Below are positions 32,910 through 44,251 of a DNA stretch of 64,000 nt, piece by piece. Each line of letters opens with the position of its first letter. The first letter of the stretch is position 1. The stretch is taken from contig ML976978.1 of the NCBI GenBank assembly GCA_010015675.1, positions 1,400,326 to 1,464,325 on the forward strand, written 5' to 3'. The DNA comes from Byssothecium circinans. Lineage: Eukaryota > Ascomycota > Dothideomycetes > Pleosporales > Massarinaceae. The notes under the pieces are model-generated. The model saw nothing but the letters and a program-made list of their open reading frames with translations. It did no database searches and was not told the origin of the DNA. The position numbers and the translations under genes were made by a program.

Positions 32910-35477
32910 CTACACTACCTCCCAAGTGGCTAACCGGCCTATAGTCCGGCCAGCCTCCCTTACAATACACACGTGGGCTTCCTTTCCAAGTCCCTTCCCT
33001 CTTTCACCATCCCCATTTTCTTTGAATACTCCTTGTACAACAAGGTTGGCGATAGCCGTCGGCATCCCTTCTGCTAGACTGTAATTACCAGTGGTGACGA
33101 AACCAATCAAGTCCACCTCATCTGGCACAACAGGGTAATACTCGTCTCCAGCCTTGGGCACACCGTCATTAGTCTGCGGAGGTTCTAAGAGGCTCGCCGC
33201 AAGCCTCTGATTTCGGACGTGCTTGGGCTGGTCTTTTTCGATCCTGCTAGGTGCACGCTTTGTTTTTGCAGTAGCATGTCGGGCAGGCAACAGAGTTAGC
33301 CACTTGCTACGGAGCTCTGCATTGTTGGTCGGTAGTCGGTAAATGCGGGCACAATTCGTAGGAGTCCCGCGCTGAGACATACTAATCTTCACCGTGAAGA
33401 GATGCGGCGACGAGAGGTAGTCAGTAGCCAAAGAATGACCGACAACCAGCTCAAGAGCATCCTGGGTGGGAAGCTGTCGAAATAGCCTTCGTGAAGCATC
33501 CACCTCTGCCCCTTTCAACCTATCAATCTCTTTGTGAGGAAGAAGTCTCTCCCAGTCACAGGCCCACGGACTGCCTACTTCGCCTTTCCTGCCATTACCC
33601 AAGTCAATGGTAGTCCACTCAATTCTCTTGCCTTTGGGGCGTTTCTTCCAATCGTGCTCCCTCGCCTCCCGTTCTTGCAGTTCCCAGCTCCAACCCGCGT
33701 CTGTACCAGGATGGTCGAAAGGAAAGCTCGGGTTTGAACGCTCAAAATTGACTTGTCGCCTCTCCTTGAGCCCACCAAAGCGAGGGTTGCCGCCAGTCGA
33801 GATGGGATATCGCATGATGCCTCTCCAGACAGGTGGCACGCACTTCCATGGAAGAAGTACGGTCCACGACTTGCTTTGTCTCGACACATATGTGAGAATG
33901 GGAATCTGAGGGTCAGTTTCTCGTGGGTCTGGGTGTCTGCCTGTTGTACAAGCAGATTTGCGGCGATTGATTGACTGTTGGGAGGGGAGAGATCTTGCTG
34001 CGGCAAGTCTCGCGTCACGGCTGAAGATTGCGCAAGTTCGTTGAACTGCATCGATAGGCCACTGTGTCAGGGTGTCTACCAGTGCAGCTTGTGTTTCTAT
34101 ATCCTGCGGCATGCGAGCTGTGTCTGGGGGGTCTCGAAGGCGAGGATCCGAGATTCGGAAGGCCAGCAGAGCTCCAGATGGCAGTTCTCCAGGATTAGTT
34201 ACGGTAGCCAAATTTTCCCAAAGCGCTTGAGGTGTAGTTGAAGATAGATCGGAGGTAGGACTAGGTGCGAGGATAGCGCAAAGAGTCTCAGCCGCCGCTG
34301 GCCCCATAACCTCAATTGAGCCAATCTCAAATCGTAAGTCCTCCACTGTGACGGCTGGCTTCTGCACCTTGGATATCCTGATGACCTCGTTCCAAACTTG
34401 TAGAAACGCGCTCGGATGGACACGAAGGAACGCCTTCCTATTGTTGCTCGTCACATCAGGGACACACCAGATAATAGTGACTTGGGCAATCGGCCTGTGA
34501 GGTTTACTTTCTCGTTCGTAAATCCATCCTTCCCATGTCCGAGTACCATCCCTCCATTTCTTACCCCTTCCCCGATCTTCCCAAGGGTCGTCTTCATCCT
34601 CGTCGGCGAAACGCAGACCCTTCAGCATGCCATTGATGCTAGCCTGAATCCCTTCCAGGCATATTGTAGCCATATAGCTCATGTCCCACGCAACAGCCCC
34701 TCTCAGCGCGGCGGCTCGGTGCGTGAGCCGATATGCCTTGACATTTGGTGCCAAAGGAATTGCAAAGCGCCACAAAGGTTCCTTCGGCGGCGTCATGAAG
34801 GCGCGTTTGGAGTGCCATACATGGGTCGGTAGCCAAGTCTTGTTTATTTGACGTCGTCGAAAGCGCGATGCAGGCATCTCTGGCTTCGCCAACACGGCAA
34901 ATTTGGGACGCTTCGTCGTCGCTTTCTTTGGCTGTTCTGTTGACACCTTTGCCCTCTCTTCTGCCAATTCTACACCTTCCATAGGTTCTACAGTTACATC
35001 GTCATCTTTCTTCGCGCTCCTCCGCTTCGCCCTCCTCTCCCACGCCTGCCTACTCTTCTCCATCCCATCTTGCCTCAACCATTTCTTCTTTCCCTTCCCA
35101 ATCCCACTCCCACTTTTGCCTTTACTAATTGGCGTGTTATCCTCCTTGGCGTCCTTCTTCGCCTGTATTCTCAATCGCTTCGGTACCCGCTGTGGATTAT
35201 GACTCGCTGTCCGTCTCCGCAGCTCTCGCGGCACTTGCTGGAATGCTCGGCGGTTCAAGCCCTTCTTCGCAGCCTGCATCGCACCCTCGAGGGATTTGAT
35301 TTCATTTTCGTGGGACTTGAGGAAGTTCTTCACGTTGATCTCGCCGTTGGGGTACGCGGTGCTGGTCGGCGTGGAGGGGATGTTGCGGCGTTGGTTTGCA
35401 TTTTGGGGGAATCGGGGACGCTTTGCCGCAGGTCCATTGCTGGCTGCGGATTTCCGCTTCTTGGAGGCGTCCGCCAT
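32910..35477 (-). CDS. POP1: RNase P/MRP protein subunit Pop1
   Basis: One uninterrupted frame of 855 residues. Pop1 is the largest protein of RNase P and RNase MRP, which process tRNA 5' ends and rRNA in the nucleus and nucleolus. The N-terminal Pop1 motif is clear: VPRELRRRTASHNPQRVPKR at about residues 82-101, then KPEMPASRFRRRQINKTWLP and WHSKRAFM. The POPLD domain follows around residues 560-640 with WRGIMRYPISTGGNPRFGG and a FPFDHPGT segment. The C-terminal part carries the conserved DLIGFVTTGNYSLAEG motif. Basic clusters near the N-terminus fit nuclear import. Length matches the family. Confidence 0.95.
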   Translation of the reverse strand: MADASKKRKSAASNGPAAKRPRFPQNANQRRNIPSTPTSTAYPNGEINVKNFLKSHENEIKSLEGAMQAAKKGLNRRAFQQVPRELRRRTASHNPQRVPKRLRIQAKKDAKEDNTPISKGKSGSGIGKGKKKWLRQDGMEKSRQAWERRAKRRSAKKDDDVTVEPMEGVELAEERAKVSTEQPKKATTKRPKFAVLAKPEMPASRFRRRQINKTWLPTHVWHSKRAFMTPPKEPLWRFAIPLAPNVKAYRLTHRAAALRGAVAWDMSYMATICLEGIQASINGMLKGLRFADEDEDDPWEDRGRGKKWRDGTRTWEGWIYERESKPHRPIAQVTIIWCVPDVTSNNRKAFLRVHPSAFLQVWNEVIRISKVQKPAVTVEDLRFEIGSIEVMGPAAAETLCAILAPSPTSDLSSTTPQALWENLATVTNPGELPSGALLAFRISDPRLRDPPDTARMPQDIETQAALVDTLTQWPIDAVQRTCAIFSRDARLAAARSLPSQQSINRRKSACTTGRHPDPRETDPQIPILTYVSRQSKSWTVLLPWKCVPPVWRGIMRYPISTGGNPRFGGLKERRQVNFERSNPSFPFDHPGTDAGWSWELQEREAREHDWKKRPKGKRIEWTTIDLGNGRKGEVGSPWACDWERLLPHKEIDRLKGAEVDASRRLFRQLPTQDALELVVGHSLATDYLSSPHLFTVKISMSQRGTPTNCARIYRLPTNNAELRSKWLTLLPARHATAKTKRAPSRIEKDQPKHVRNQRLAASLLEPPQTNDGVPKAGDEYYPVVPDEVDLIGFVTTGNYSLAEGMPTAIANLVVQGVFKENGDGERGKGLGKEAHVCIVREAGRTIGRLATWEVV

Positions 35478-35913
35478 CTTCCAGCGGTTGTGTTTCGGTC
35501 TTGCGGTCCCGAACGGGCGGTATTGGAAAGGTGTGAAGCTTCCAAGGTTGTTGGCAACTCATGGAAATTTTGTCAAAGCTTTCTCGTGTGGGGGCTAGCG
35601 CGTATCGCGTACTCACATGTCAGAATGCGTTCAAATTCCTACTCTTGGTTTTCATCACCAGCCTTCGATGTTATCTCTTCAAGGCCGACATGGCACCCAG
35701 CTATCCCAGAAAGGAAGCTGAGGCAACTCAAAGAACCTTAGAAAGAGCAGAAGCAGGATAACCGATGACATTCATAGATGATGAATCGGGGAAAGAAACA
35801 CCTCTCACTCAAGCAATGAAAACACAGGCACTGTACTCAAGCGTATAGACTACTGCGCCATCCTCAGCACCATCCATTCAACTATTCCAAGTTGTTACCT
35901 TCACGCATCCGGC
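35478..35913. other. Intergenic, Pop1 promoter side
   Basis: 436 bp upstream of Pop1 and downstream of the methyltransferase, both on the minus strand. Short shadow frames only. Confidence 0.5.
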
Positions 35914-36981
35914 TCAGTTATGACAAACAACCTCACAGTGCACAATGCCATGCCACCCATCCACATCCTCTTCCCACTCCTTCCACGCCCTGACCATCTC
36001 CCGTACCTCCTCCTCCGTCGCTCCCAACTCCTTAAACCTACACCACAAGCAACAAACGTTAGCAAATTACCACAACGAGAATCCTACCTATCCCCTCTAA
36101 AGAAACAAAAGCAGTACACGCAAGCACGTACCTCTCCCCATGCCCCGCCTCAGTAATTCTCCCCACCATTCTCACCCCATACACCCTCCTCTCCTCCTCA
36201 GTACTAAAAACCTGCACCTTGGCTCCCTTCTCCATCCTCTTCGGATCAAACCCCGCCTCTCTCGCCCAAACATGCACAAGACTCCCCCCGCGATGTCCCG
36301 GCGCAAAGGGCGGCATATCCGGCCTCTCGTACCCCTCGGGTGCCTTACCGTGAATCATCTGCCAGAACCAATGGTCAAATAGTTGGATCCCTTTGGTATA
36401 CGGCACGGTTCTGAATGGCCAGTCGCCTTCTCTGCAGCATACGATGCCTGTGGCTGGCTTGCACACGCGTTTCATTTCGCGGAGTGCGTCGATGGGGTCG
36501 TGGAGGTGTAGGAGTACTTGGCTGGTGTATATGATGTCGAATTCACCGTCCGCAAAAGGTAAGCCCTCGAGTACATTTCTAACATGAAAGGTCACGTTTT
36601 GCGGCTTTGGATCTTGTTTTTGGAGATGTTCTTGGGCTTGCGAGATGACTTGCTCGGTCAGGTCGATGCCGGTGACGCTGCCGTTGGGCACGTATTTTGC
36701 GAAACCGGTGGTGATGGTTCTGGAAGGGGTAGAAGTATGAAGTCAGTGATTTGTGATTTGGTTTGTAAGATTCGGGGATTTTACCCAGGACCACACCCAA
36801 CGTCGAGGATCTTGAAGTGGGGTTTAGTGTGCGGAAGTACGAATGCGCCTTCATCTTCAGCGGTGCGGCGGGCATGATTAGCTGTGACGATGCGGTCGTG
36901 CCCTTGCGTGTAGGTTGTAGGTTGTGAGGGAAACATAATTTTGCTTGACCCTTCCTTCTTTGTATCAGTATCAACCTCCAC
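35914..36981 (-). CDS. SAM-dependent methyltransferase (UbiE/Coq5-like fold)
   Basis: Three exons with introns 36720-36784 (donor GTAAAA, acceptor CCAG) and 36038-36131 (donor GTACGT, branch GCTAAC, acceptor TGTAG) encode 302 residues. The last exon was found by splicing and restores an open end. Motif I for SAM binding is FKILDVGCGPG, split by the first intron. The acidic end of strand two is VTGIDLTEQ and motif IV region is FDIIYTSQVLLHLHDP. The C-terminal half has GHRGGSLVHVWAREAGFD. It belongs to the large class of small-molecule methyltransferases of the UbiE type found across ascomycetes. The substrate is not predictable. There is no targeting peptide or membrane segment, so it is probably cytosolic. 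Confidence 0.85.
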
Positions 36982-37410
36982 TATACCTTAACCCTCAAAA
37001 TCAAATCGGGAGGGCGCATACTTCTGTCTTCCACAAAAAGCTACCTATGTGTAAAATCTTGCTTACAGAGATTATGATGTTGAAGGGTCATCGAGTCAAA
37101 AGTCTCATCTGCGCAATTGCGCACTACTGTGGAACAAATGAACAGCCATACATTACAACCACTTAGAGCTCTCTGAAGCTATGACGTCGATGTGCTCGAT
37201 CCACAACAGTCATCTCATTGGACGCAAACTCCGCACGATAGCTCCGGTACTAGGAAGCCGACCACCTCACATAGGTACATGAAAATAACACTACAAAAAA
37301 AGAAGGCTGTATATAGGAAAACGGTACTGATGAAAAAACTATGCTCTCGAAAAGTTGAAAACAACACACTGAATTGAATTCGGCGCTCGCGATCCCCACC
37401 ACTTGTAGGT
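36982..37410. other. Intergenic, nothing seen
   Basis: 429 bp between the methyltransferase start and the MFS gene stop, both on the minus strand. No protein-like frame. Confidence 0.5.
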
Positions 37411-39187
37411 CTACATCTCCGCGTGTGTCCTAATATTCCACTTTTCGAGCAAATTGTGCCTATGCCAAAAGCTCCTATACCTCTTTCCCCAGAAGAAGAA
37501 CGGTATGGCCGTCAACACCATCGCGAACGCAATCCCGCCAAACACATAAAACATCACCGCCGGCCCGCTGGCCGCCGCCCAGTCGTTGACAAAGTAGCTG
37601 AATCCATAGAACAGCAGGTTCTTGAACACCATATTGATAATGAAAATCTCGGAACTCATGTCACGGAAAGCGTCAATGGCGTATGCAGAGCAAGCAATAG
37701 CAGCGCAGGCGATGCCAAAGAGATCCATACCGTGGAAGGTCGCGGTTGCGTAGTATGAATAACCGTTCTCGCACATGTAGCCAAAGACTACTAGCCCGAT
37801 ACCGGCGAAAATGGAGGGGATCATACCAAGAAGTCGGTATTCGGGTTCGTAGATGCCGCCGTTGTTCTTTGCGCACCATTTGATCAATGGATCAAGAATG
37901 GCACCTAGGAATATGGAACCGAGAAGACCACCGAGAAAGGGTCCAACGGATAGGTACCCGACACCTGCAGCGCTGAGGAGGTACGGAGGTGCCATGAAGG
38001 TCTGCGCCATGATGTAGGATTGGGCGACGAAAAAGGCCGTGAGGCCGCCGGTGACGACCGTGAACCAGAGAACAGCAAGGTTTGTACACACTGCAAGTGG
38101 AGCGATGACTAGTTGTAGCAAGTTGTCGTCTGAATATGTGCCGTTGAAAATCGCCAATTCCTGCACAAATGTCTTCTTCGGTCGCACTACAGGGCTGTTA
38201 GACGTAGATGTTTCGACCTTGAGCATGCCATCATCGCCGTCCTTTGTGTCGCCGGTGGCCGCGTGTCGTTTCTCGACCTCGGCTAGGCCAGTTAGATTGT
38301 CGTTGGCCAACTCATCGATGTCGTAACGATGGTCGCGGACATAAGTAGTTTCGGGGACGAAGAGAAAAAGCAGGATGCATTCTAGCGCCACGAAGGCGTT
38401 AAGAATGTGAAAGAGATATCGCCATCCCAAGTTTTGAGCAATAGGACCAACGATGATGGCGGAGAAGTTGGAAGCGGCACCGAGGATGAATTGGATTACA
38501 GTCATGCAGGATCCACGTTGGTGCACAAAATATAGGTCACCAATCATCGAGATAACGAGCGATTCAAACGCGGACCTAAGTCTCATTAACATTGAGCTCA
38601 ATCACGATTACTCGAAAGTAACTCACACTGAACCACCTTGTATGACACGAGCAGCAAGGAGACCATTGTAGCTATGGGTAGCGCTACCAATGATCGTCCC
38701 AAGCAACCCGAAAAGACTAGAGAGTATGAGTATGAATCGTTTTCCCCATTTCCTCGAGAATGCCGACACAAGAGGACCAGAAGCCGCCGTGACCAAAAGC
38801 ATATAACCCGAGATGACAGTAATATCTGCGACGTCTCTGTTGAAGTCATTGGCGATGACCACAAGTGCAGGCGAGAGAAGGGGCGAAAGTACTGCTGCAT
38901 AGAGGACAGAACCGTATCCGATAATCAACATGATGACGAATTTCTTTGCGGCTGGCCAGTTGAGAGGATCGTTGGGGTCTTCGGAACTGTGGTCGATGAG
39001 ATTGAGTGAAGTGCAAAGTGTTCGGGGAGACGTACGGTTGAGGGATTAGGATGATATCGGCATCTTTTCCGGTGCCATGCTTGAGTCCTGCGGTGGCATC
39101 CGTCATCTGATGCTCCTCCTCCGCCAATATCACTGTGGCAGGAACATGCTGGAGATGTTTGTCCTCTAATATACCGAGGAAACCCAT
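37411..39187 (-). CDS. MFS transporter, DHA1-like drug/metabolite exporter type
   Basis: Three exons with introns 38987-39035 (donor GTACGT, acceptor ACAG) and 38576-38626 (donor GTGAGT, acceptor TTAG) encode 558 residues. The cytosolic N-terminus ends in SEDPNDPLNWPAAKK, the usual entry to TM1 in fungal multidrug-type MFS proteins. About twelve hydrophobic segments follow, split by a central charged loop (about residues 275-325, with RYDIDELANDN). SRKWGKRF marks the TM2-TM3 loop and ARVIQGG the TM4 motif. The C-terminus is short and basic. Members export or import small molecules by proton antiport at the plasma membrane; the substrate is unknown. I chose MGFLGILED as start, although the frame is open a little further upstream. 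Confidence 0.88.
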
Positions 39188-39936
39188 AGTTTTCTTTACA
39201 TACACCAGCGCGGTGACACCTGTAGGCAGGAAATGTAATGTCGTTGAATCGAGATAAGGCCACTTTGATGAGTGAGTCAATCGATCAACCTTCGTTGAAG
39301 TTCGTTCGGTGGAGGTGGACGGATCAGCGTGGGCATGTCAACTTTATGTACGACTCGAGACCCAAGCAGACTAAGAAGTGAATTGCATCCACGGGGATCC
39401 GATCACTCGGCGCCTGCGTATCAATTTACCAGGACGTTTAGACCAGCCTGCGGCATACGACTGGTGGTAGCATACCCCTTGTGGGGTGAAACACCATTCC
39501 GATGCCCCACAAGACGGCAACATGACACGATTCTGGCAAGTGGACGTTGGAGAGACCCTGTCAGTGCATGATCGCGTAAAGTGTTCAAGTCGGAGCGTTT
39601 CCTGTCAATTCATCCGGAAGGTGTGCTGCAGGATCAGAAAACATGTGCCTGATTGGTAAGCCAACAGGTGGTATGTCTGGATTAATCGTGGAAATCAAGT
39701 TATTTTGTTACATTACTCTTCAAAAGACCGACGAAGGGAGAAGAAATAGTAAAGAAATTGTACCCCGAGTTTCCGAGGGCTGAGACCAGCCACATCTGTG
39801 GAGAAGCCGCGCTACCCCGCAAAGCGATTATTGCCCCACAGGGTTGGCATTACATGGAGTGGAAACGCATATATGAGAAAATCAGCACCGTACTAATAGG
39901 TCGTGCAATGTAAAATTGACGCTGAGTGGACGACTT
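39188..39936. other. Intergenic, nothing seen
   Basis: 749 bp: promoter of the MFS gene at the left and 3' flank of the luciferase-fold gene at the right. No gene-like frame. Confidence 0.5.
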
Positions 39937-40752
39937 TCATGCGACTCTTTCTCGCGTTCCTGCCATGTACTGGATTGCTGCTTCCACGATCTTCAAAGCG
40001 ACATCAAGCTCGGCATCATCGCGCGGAGCGTAGATCAAGATATAGTTTACGGGCAATCTAACCCTAGGGATCTTTTGAAGCATGCCGACGCCGGAGAAGC
40101 CGTGGCGCTGGCCCCATCCACTCTCAAAAACCTTCTTGCAGTCCTTCGGGTGGAGGACCACATGGATTGAACCGTCTACGCCAGCATGAATGTGGGAGAA
40201 CTCTCCACTCGTCTGCTGAGCAACCTGATGCCAAGTCCGCTGCGGAGAGACAAACAGGGCCGAATGATGCTGCTCGTAGAAACTCTGCTTAATCTCCACC
40301 AGTCCCTTCTGTTGCGCCCTCTGGCCCAGCTCGTAGAAACTGTCGACGAGCTTCTGCCGCATCTCGTCGCCCGGTAGTTGCTCGAGCTGACGCTGGGGCA
40401 CTGGGTGAGGGCCAATTCTGGGCTTGGGCGAGCGTCGCTTGGGCGGAAAATCGGTGGGGAGGTAGCCTGGTTCGTCGGCGAAGGGCAGTTTGGGGTCGTC
40501 GTAGGGCGCCGTTGAGTGCTGCTCGCGGGACAGCAAGCGGAGGGCGTTGGCTATAAGCCAGCCGCGCGCGTTGTATGGCAATGCACCGGGGCCATAACTC
40601 ATGTACATTCGGTAATCATTTAGGGCTAGAGGCAACACGATAGCAATGCCGAGCGTGGACAGGATGGCGGTGCGGTGGGACTGGAAGGCCGTGGTGATGT
40701 CGGCGGTGTTGAACATGTCGAACAATCTTTTGAGATTCAAAGAGGAAGCCAT
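39937..40752 (-). CDS. Luciferase-fold domain protein of unknown function
   Basis: One exon, 271 residues. An N-terminal hydrophobic segment (about residues 29-47, AILSTLGIAIVLPLALNDY) looks like a membrane anchor. The C-terminal third matches the fungal 'Luciferase' domain (PF17648 type): GEFSHIHAGVDGSIHVVLHP, then ESGWGQRHGFSG, then NYILIYAPRDDAEL. Despite the name, the domain is widespread in fungi that do not glow; its biochemical role is unsettled. It is divergent from the NmrA-like reductase gene with 353 bp between start codons, which suggests shared control. Confidence 0.8.
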   Translation of the reverse strand: MASSLNLKRLFDMFNTADITTAFQSHRTAILSTLGIAIVLPLALNDYRMYMSYGPGALPYNARGWLIANALRLLSREQHSTAPYDDPKLPFADEPGYLPTDFPPKRRSPKPRIGPHPVPQRQLEQLPGDEMRQKLVDSFYELGQRAQQKGLVEIKQSFYEQHHSALFVSPQRTWHQVAQQTSGEFSHIHAGVDGSIHVVLHPKDCKKVFESGWGQRHGFSGVGMLQKIPRVRLPVNYILIYAPRDDAELDVALKIVEAAIQYMAGTRERVA

Positions 40753-41105
40753 GGCGTGGGCCCATATATCATGGAAGCAGAAGAGGGCGCCTTATATGCA
40801 TATCTCATGCTGTGCTACAGCACTCCGCGGCGTGATGGAGTGCGAGGTGTAAGCTTCCAGCATAGGATGTAAGCTGCGGAGATGCCATTCACGTGCCATT
40901 CTCCGACCTGCAACATGCAATAACACAAGCAGTCATCAGCTTCACGGAAACGCTCATCCAATAGTATCATGATGTCACCATTTCCATATTCAATCAGCTT
41001 GGTTATACTATAGCAATGACGAGCGGATTTGTAATTGACCCGCAGCTGCTTCGCGATGCGCTTCACCCAAGACCGGTAAAACACTCTCATTATTGACGGT
41101 CCAAG
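40753..41105. promoter_or_regulatory. Bidirectional promoter region
   Basis: 353 bp between two divergent start codons (luciferase-fold gene minus, NmrA-like gene plus). No canonical TATA box is seen; the close head-to-head layout is the evidence. Confidence 0.45.
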
Positions 41106-42092
41106 ATGATAGCACTCACCAGCGCGACCGGAAAACTTGGATCAGCCGTCCTGAACGCCATCCTCGACAACAAGCTCGTCGACCCGAAGGAACTAGTAGT
41201 CTGCGTAAGCTATACTCTCCGGGTTACTTTCAAGAACAAGACTAACAGACCTCATTAGACCTCATCGAATTCTCAAGACAGCCGCTTCGACTCCCTGCGA
41301 GCCCAAAATATCACAATCCGCTACAACAACTTCGACGAGCCCGAGTCCCTCGAACGCGCCTTCGCAGGATGCGACAAGCTCTTCCTCGTCTGGACGCCCC
41401 GCATTGAGATGGATTACAACGACGCACCATTGTGGAAAGGAAGAGAAGCCCACCATCGAGCGGCTATCGATGCGGCTGTAAAAGTAGGCGTCAAGCACAT
41501 CTACTACACCTCCCTAGCCTTCGGCAACCCCTCAAAAGCAAGCGTCATGCGGGCCCATATCCGCACGGAAAAATATTTGAACGAGCTGGCAGAGCAAGGC
41601 AAGGTCTACTCCACAATTATCCGCGAAGGGCTGTACAATGAGAGCTGGCTGCTTTACTTTGGCTACTACGACTTGAAAGAAGGACGTAGGGAAGTCGTCG
41701 TAGCCGGCGATGGACCGGTCTCTTGGACGGCCATCGCAGACATGGCCTTTGCGACGGCTAAAGTTCTCTCGGACTCCAGCGAAAAATGGAGAGGAAAAAC
41801 TGTCTATCTCTCTCAGAGTAAAACCTGGACGATCGAGGATATCGCGCGTTTGGTTAGCAGGGATAAACATGAGGACGTCATACTCAAGGTTGTGTCGAGG
41901 CAAGAGTATGAAGATTACTATGTCAATGAGAAGAAGATGAACCGCCCAGCTGTGGAGTGGTGGAGTAGTACTTACGATGCGCTGAAGGATGGCGAGTGCC
42001 ACATCAAGGACACTACCTTGGAAACCATCTTACAGGAAGCGGGACGCAAGCCAAAGACATTAGAAGAGACGATCAAGGAAATGCTTGCGTAG
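41106..42092 (+). CDS. NmrA-like / quinone oxidoreductase-type NAD(P)-binding protein
   Basis: Two exons with a 54-nt intron (41205-41258; donor GTAAGC, branch ACTAAC, acceptor TTAG) encode 310 residues. The first exon holds the Rossmann start MIALTSATGKLGSAVL, with the atypical dinucleotide loop TGKLG of the NmrA/QOR2 group. HIYYTSLAFGNP is the equivalent of the short-chain dehydrogenase active-site strand, and the protein closes with an EAGRKPKTLEETIKEML helix. Such proteins act either as NAD(P)H:quinone reductases or as redox-sensing regulators in the cytosol. The 5' end is too short for a targeting signal. A strong inverted repeat lies 180 nt downstream. Confidence 0.87.
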
Positions 42093-42273
42093 CTGTCCAA
42101 GGCCACACACCGCAATGTATATCAATTTTCCCAAGCTGCCAGTAGCTTCTTACAGTATAGCTAGGGGACAAAACTAGACGGAGTGACGAAGATGCCGCAA
42201 GTTGTGTGGTTGTGAATTGGTGAGATAGAGGATGGCCCGGGTCCACACCGGGAAAAACGAAGAACGTTTTCCG

Positions 42274-42330
42274 AAAGGATTTGTCAGCACCTGCGAGCTG
42301 TTTCGCGGAGCAGTTGCTGACACATCCTTT
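42274..42330. repeat. Inverted repeat, 16-bp arms, one mismatch
   Basis: AAAGGATTTGTCAGCA at 42274-42289 pairs with TGCTGACACATCCTTT at 42315-42330, leaving a 25-nt loop. It could fold as a stable hairpin in the 3' flank of the NmrA-like gene or be a tiny foldback element. Confidence 0.6.
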
Positions 42331-42982
42331 GAGAGAACCCTAATTTTTGTCCGGTGGGGATTATTGCGTAGCGTCACGTGAACATACTTTGGACACGGCC
42401 AGCGATAGGGCCGTGGTCTGAAAAGCGAGCGGGCCGCATACCTGTACACCGTCTTTTCCTTCTCGTACTTGCGCACATGCTCTAGACCTCAGCCATCCAA
42501 TGTCCGCAGCTGTAGGTATTGCATGTATAGCAACATATTGGACGAAATTCGGCGATCACGCACGTACGATCAGCGGACGAAGCTTCCCGAAAACCGCGCT
42601 CGCTCTTACCATAAACGCGACCGAATGACATCGCACCCCATCGATTTCAAACCCTCATTCCTTCCATCAGTTTTGCCTGAGTAGAGGAGAAGATTACCCC
42701 TGCTTAATCAAATCGTCAGCTGACCTGCTTAGAATAGCCCTGGAAACACTACTCTTCTCCAAACTAAAGGCCCCAACTTCGCAATATTACCAAGCATGGT
42801 GCTAACATCTCCGTGCTATCGACGATCGTACGCTGTGTGAGGCAGTAGTGGTTACGCGACTGGTTGAAACTGGCGATGGATGCGGGACTGTGACATGCAC
42901 TAGCGGATAGCGGAGTGATTTGACATGCGATTGCCGTACCCGAGTGGACAATATTCGGACTACATCATATATATACAGCAGG

Positions 42983-42990
42983 TATAAATA
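42983..42990 (+). promoter_or_regulatory. TATA box of the glutathione transferase gene
   Basis: TATAAATA 120 nt before the ATG at 43110, followed by a CA-rich leader. Confidence 0.55.
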
Positions 42991-43109
42991 TCAGCGGCAT
43001 CAATCTCTAGTTCATCCACACAAGCACGACAAAAGCATCAGCGAAGACACACCAGTCTCATCACCTCACCCCAACCACACCCTCGTTTCGAAGGAGGAGT
43101 TCATCGACA

Positions 43110-43906
43110 ATGGCTACTTCCCTCAAGCCCGTTCTCGTCCACGGCGAATGGGGTCCCAATCCCCCAAAGGTCGCCATGGTCCTCGAGACGCTCGGTATTC
43201 CCTACGAGTTTGCTGAAACGACTTTTGCTACCATCAAGGAGCCTGCCTATCTGGCGGTGAATCCTAATGGGCGTCGTAAGCCCTCCCTCTATTTCCCTTC
43301 CAGAGTTCCTTCTCACAAACCTACACTTCCCATCTATGGACTGAAATGACATTGCCTTCGCCCACTAATTTGCTTATCACAGTCCCTGCGATCTACGACC
43401 CCAACACCGATACCACTCTCTGGGAGTCTGGCGCCATCATCGAGTACTTGGTCGAGACATATGACAAGGATGGCAAGATAAGCTTCCCCAAAGGAAGCAA
43501 AGAATACTTCCATGCCAAACAATGGCTCTTCTTCCAAGTCTCCGGACAAGGACCCTACTACGGTCAAGTCATCTGGTTTCAAAAGTACCACCCCGAGACC
43601 GTTCCATCAGCCATAGACCGCTACCTCAACGAAGTCAAGCGTGTGACTGGTGTTCTCGAAAGCCATCTTAAGAAAGTGAAGGAATTGGGGGCTGGTGGTG
43701 CCGATGGACCTTGGCTCGTAGGGGGGAAGTTCTCATACGCGGATCTATCCTTCGTCCCCTGGCAGGCTATTTTAACCCATGTTGCGCCTAAGGAGAAGAT
43801 TGATTGGGACGAGTTTCCTGAGGTTCAGGGGTGGCTGAAGAGGTTGAAGGAGCAGGAGGGTATTGGGAAGGTAGTGGAGAAGGGATTCACGCCGAAGAAC
43901 GCGTAG
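43110..43906 (+). CDS. Glutathione S-transferase, URE2-like
   Basis: Two exons with a 107-nt intron (43276-43382; donor GTAAGC, acceptor ACAG) encode 229 residues, the usual length. The N-terminal thioredoxin-like half has VHGEWGPNPPKVAMVLE, then NPNGRLPAIYD across the splice junction, then TLWESGAIIEYLVE, which is the glutathione-binding E-S motif. The helical C-terminal half has VSGQGPYYGQVIWF and WLVGGKFSYADLSFVPW, the N-capping/hydrophobic staple region. URE2-like fungal enzymes conjugate glutathione to electrophiles or reduce peroxides in the cytosol. A promoter TATA box is present. Confidence 0.92.
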
Positions 43907-44251
43907 TATTATTGGTGGATCATGGGACTGTTCTGTACTTGAAAGAGCGCTCGCAAATTGATACCTCTTCACATCTTACATGCCCATATTTTTTCAGAGT
44001 GAAATGTCGAAGTTGATGACTAAGCGCTATAACTAGTGCCAGGGTTCCCTGCCGCGGCTGCAGAACATATCGTCATCCCGTCCCGCTCACACTTCCAAGG
44101 TTGCGATGCACCCACATGACCAGCCTAAATCCTTCTCGATGCCCCTCCCACCATGCAATTCCCTCTTTCCCGTCCTTTGTCTCATGTAATTGACAATTGA
44201 CTCCCTCCTCTATGCAGATGAAATTGCAATCGACTCGACTGCCGCTTCGCA
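43907..44251. other. Intergenic, nothing seen
   Basis: 345 bp between the glutathione transferase and the broken sugar transporter gene. No clear core promoter element. Confidence 0.45.

Larger units (their letters stand above)
42093..43109. other. Intergenic with hairpin and GST promoter
   Basis: No gene-like frame. It contains an imperfect 16-bp inverted repeat (42274-42330) and, on the right, a TATA box (42983-42990) with the leader of the glutathione transferase gene. Confidence 0.55.
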
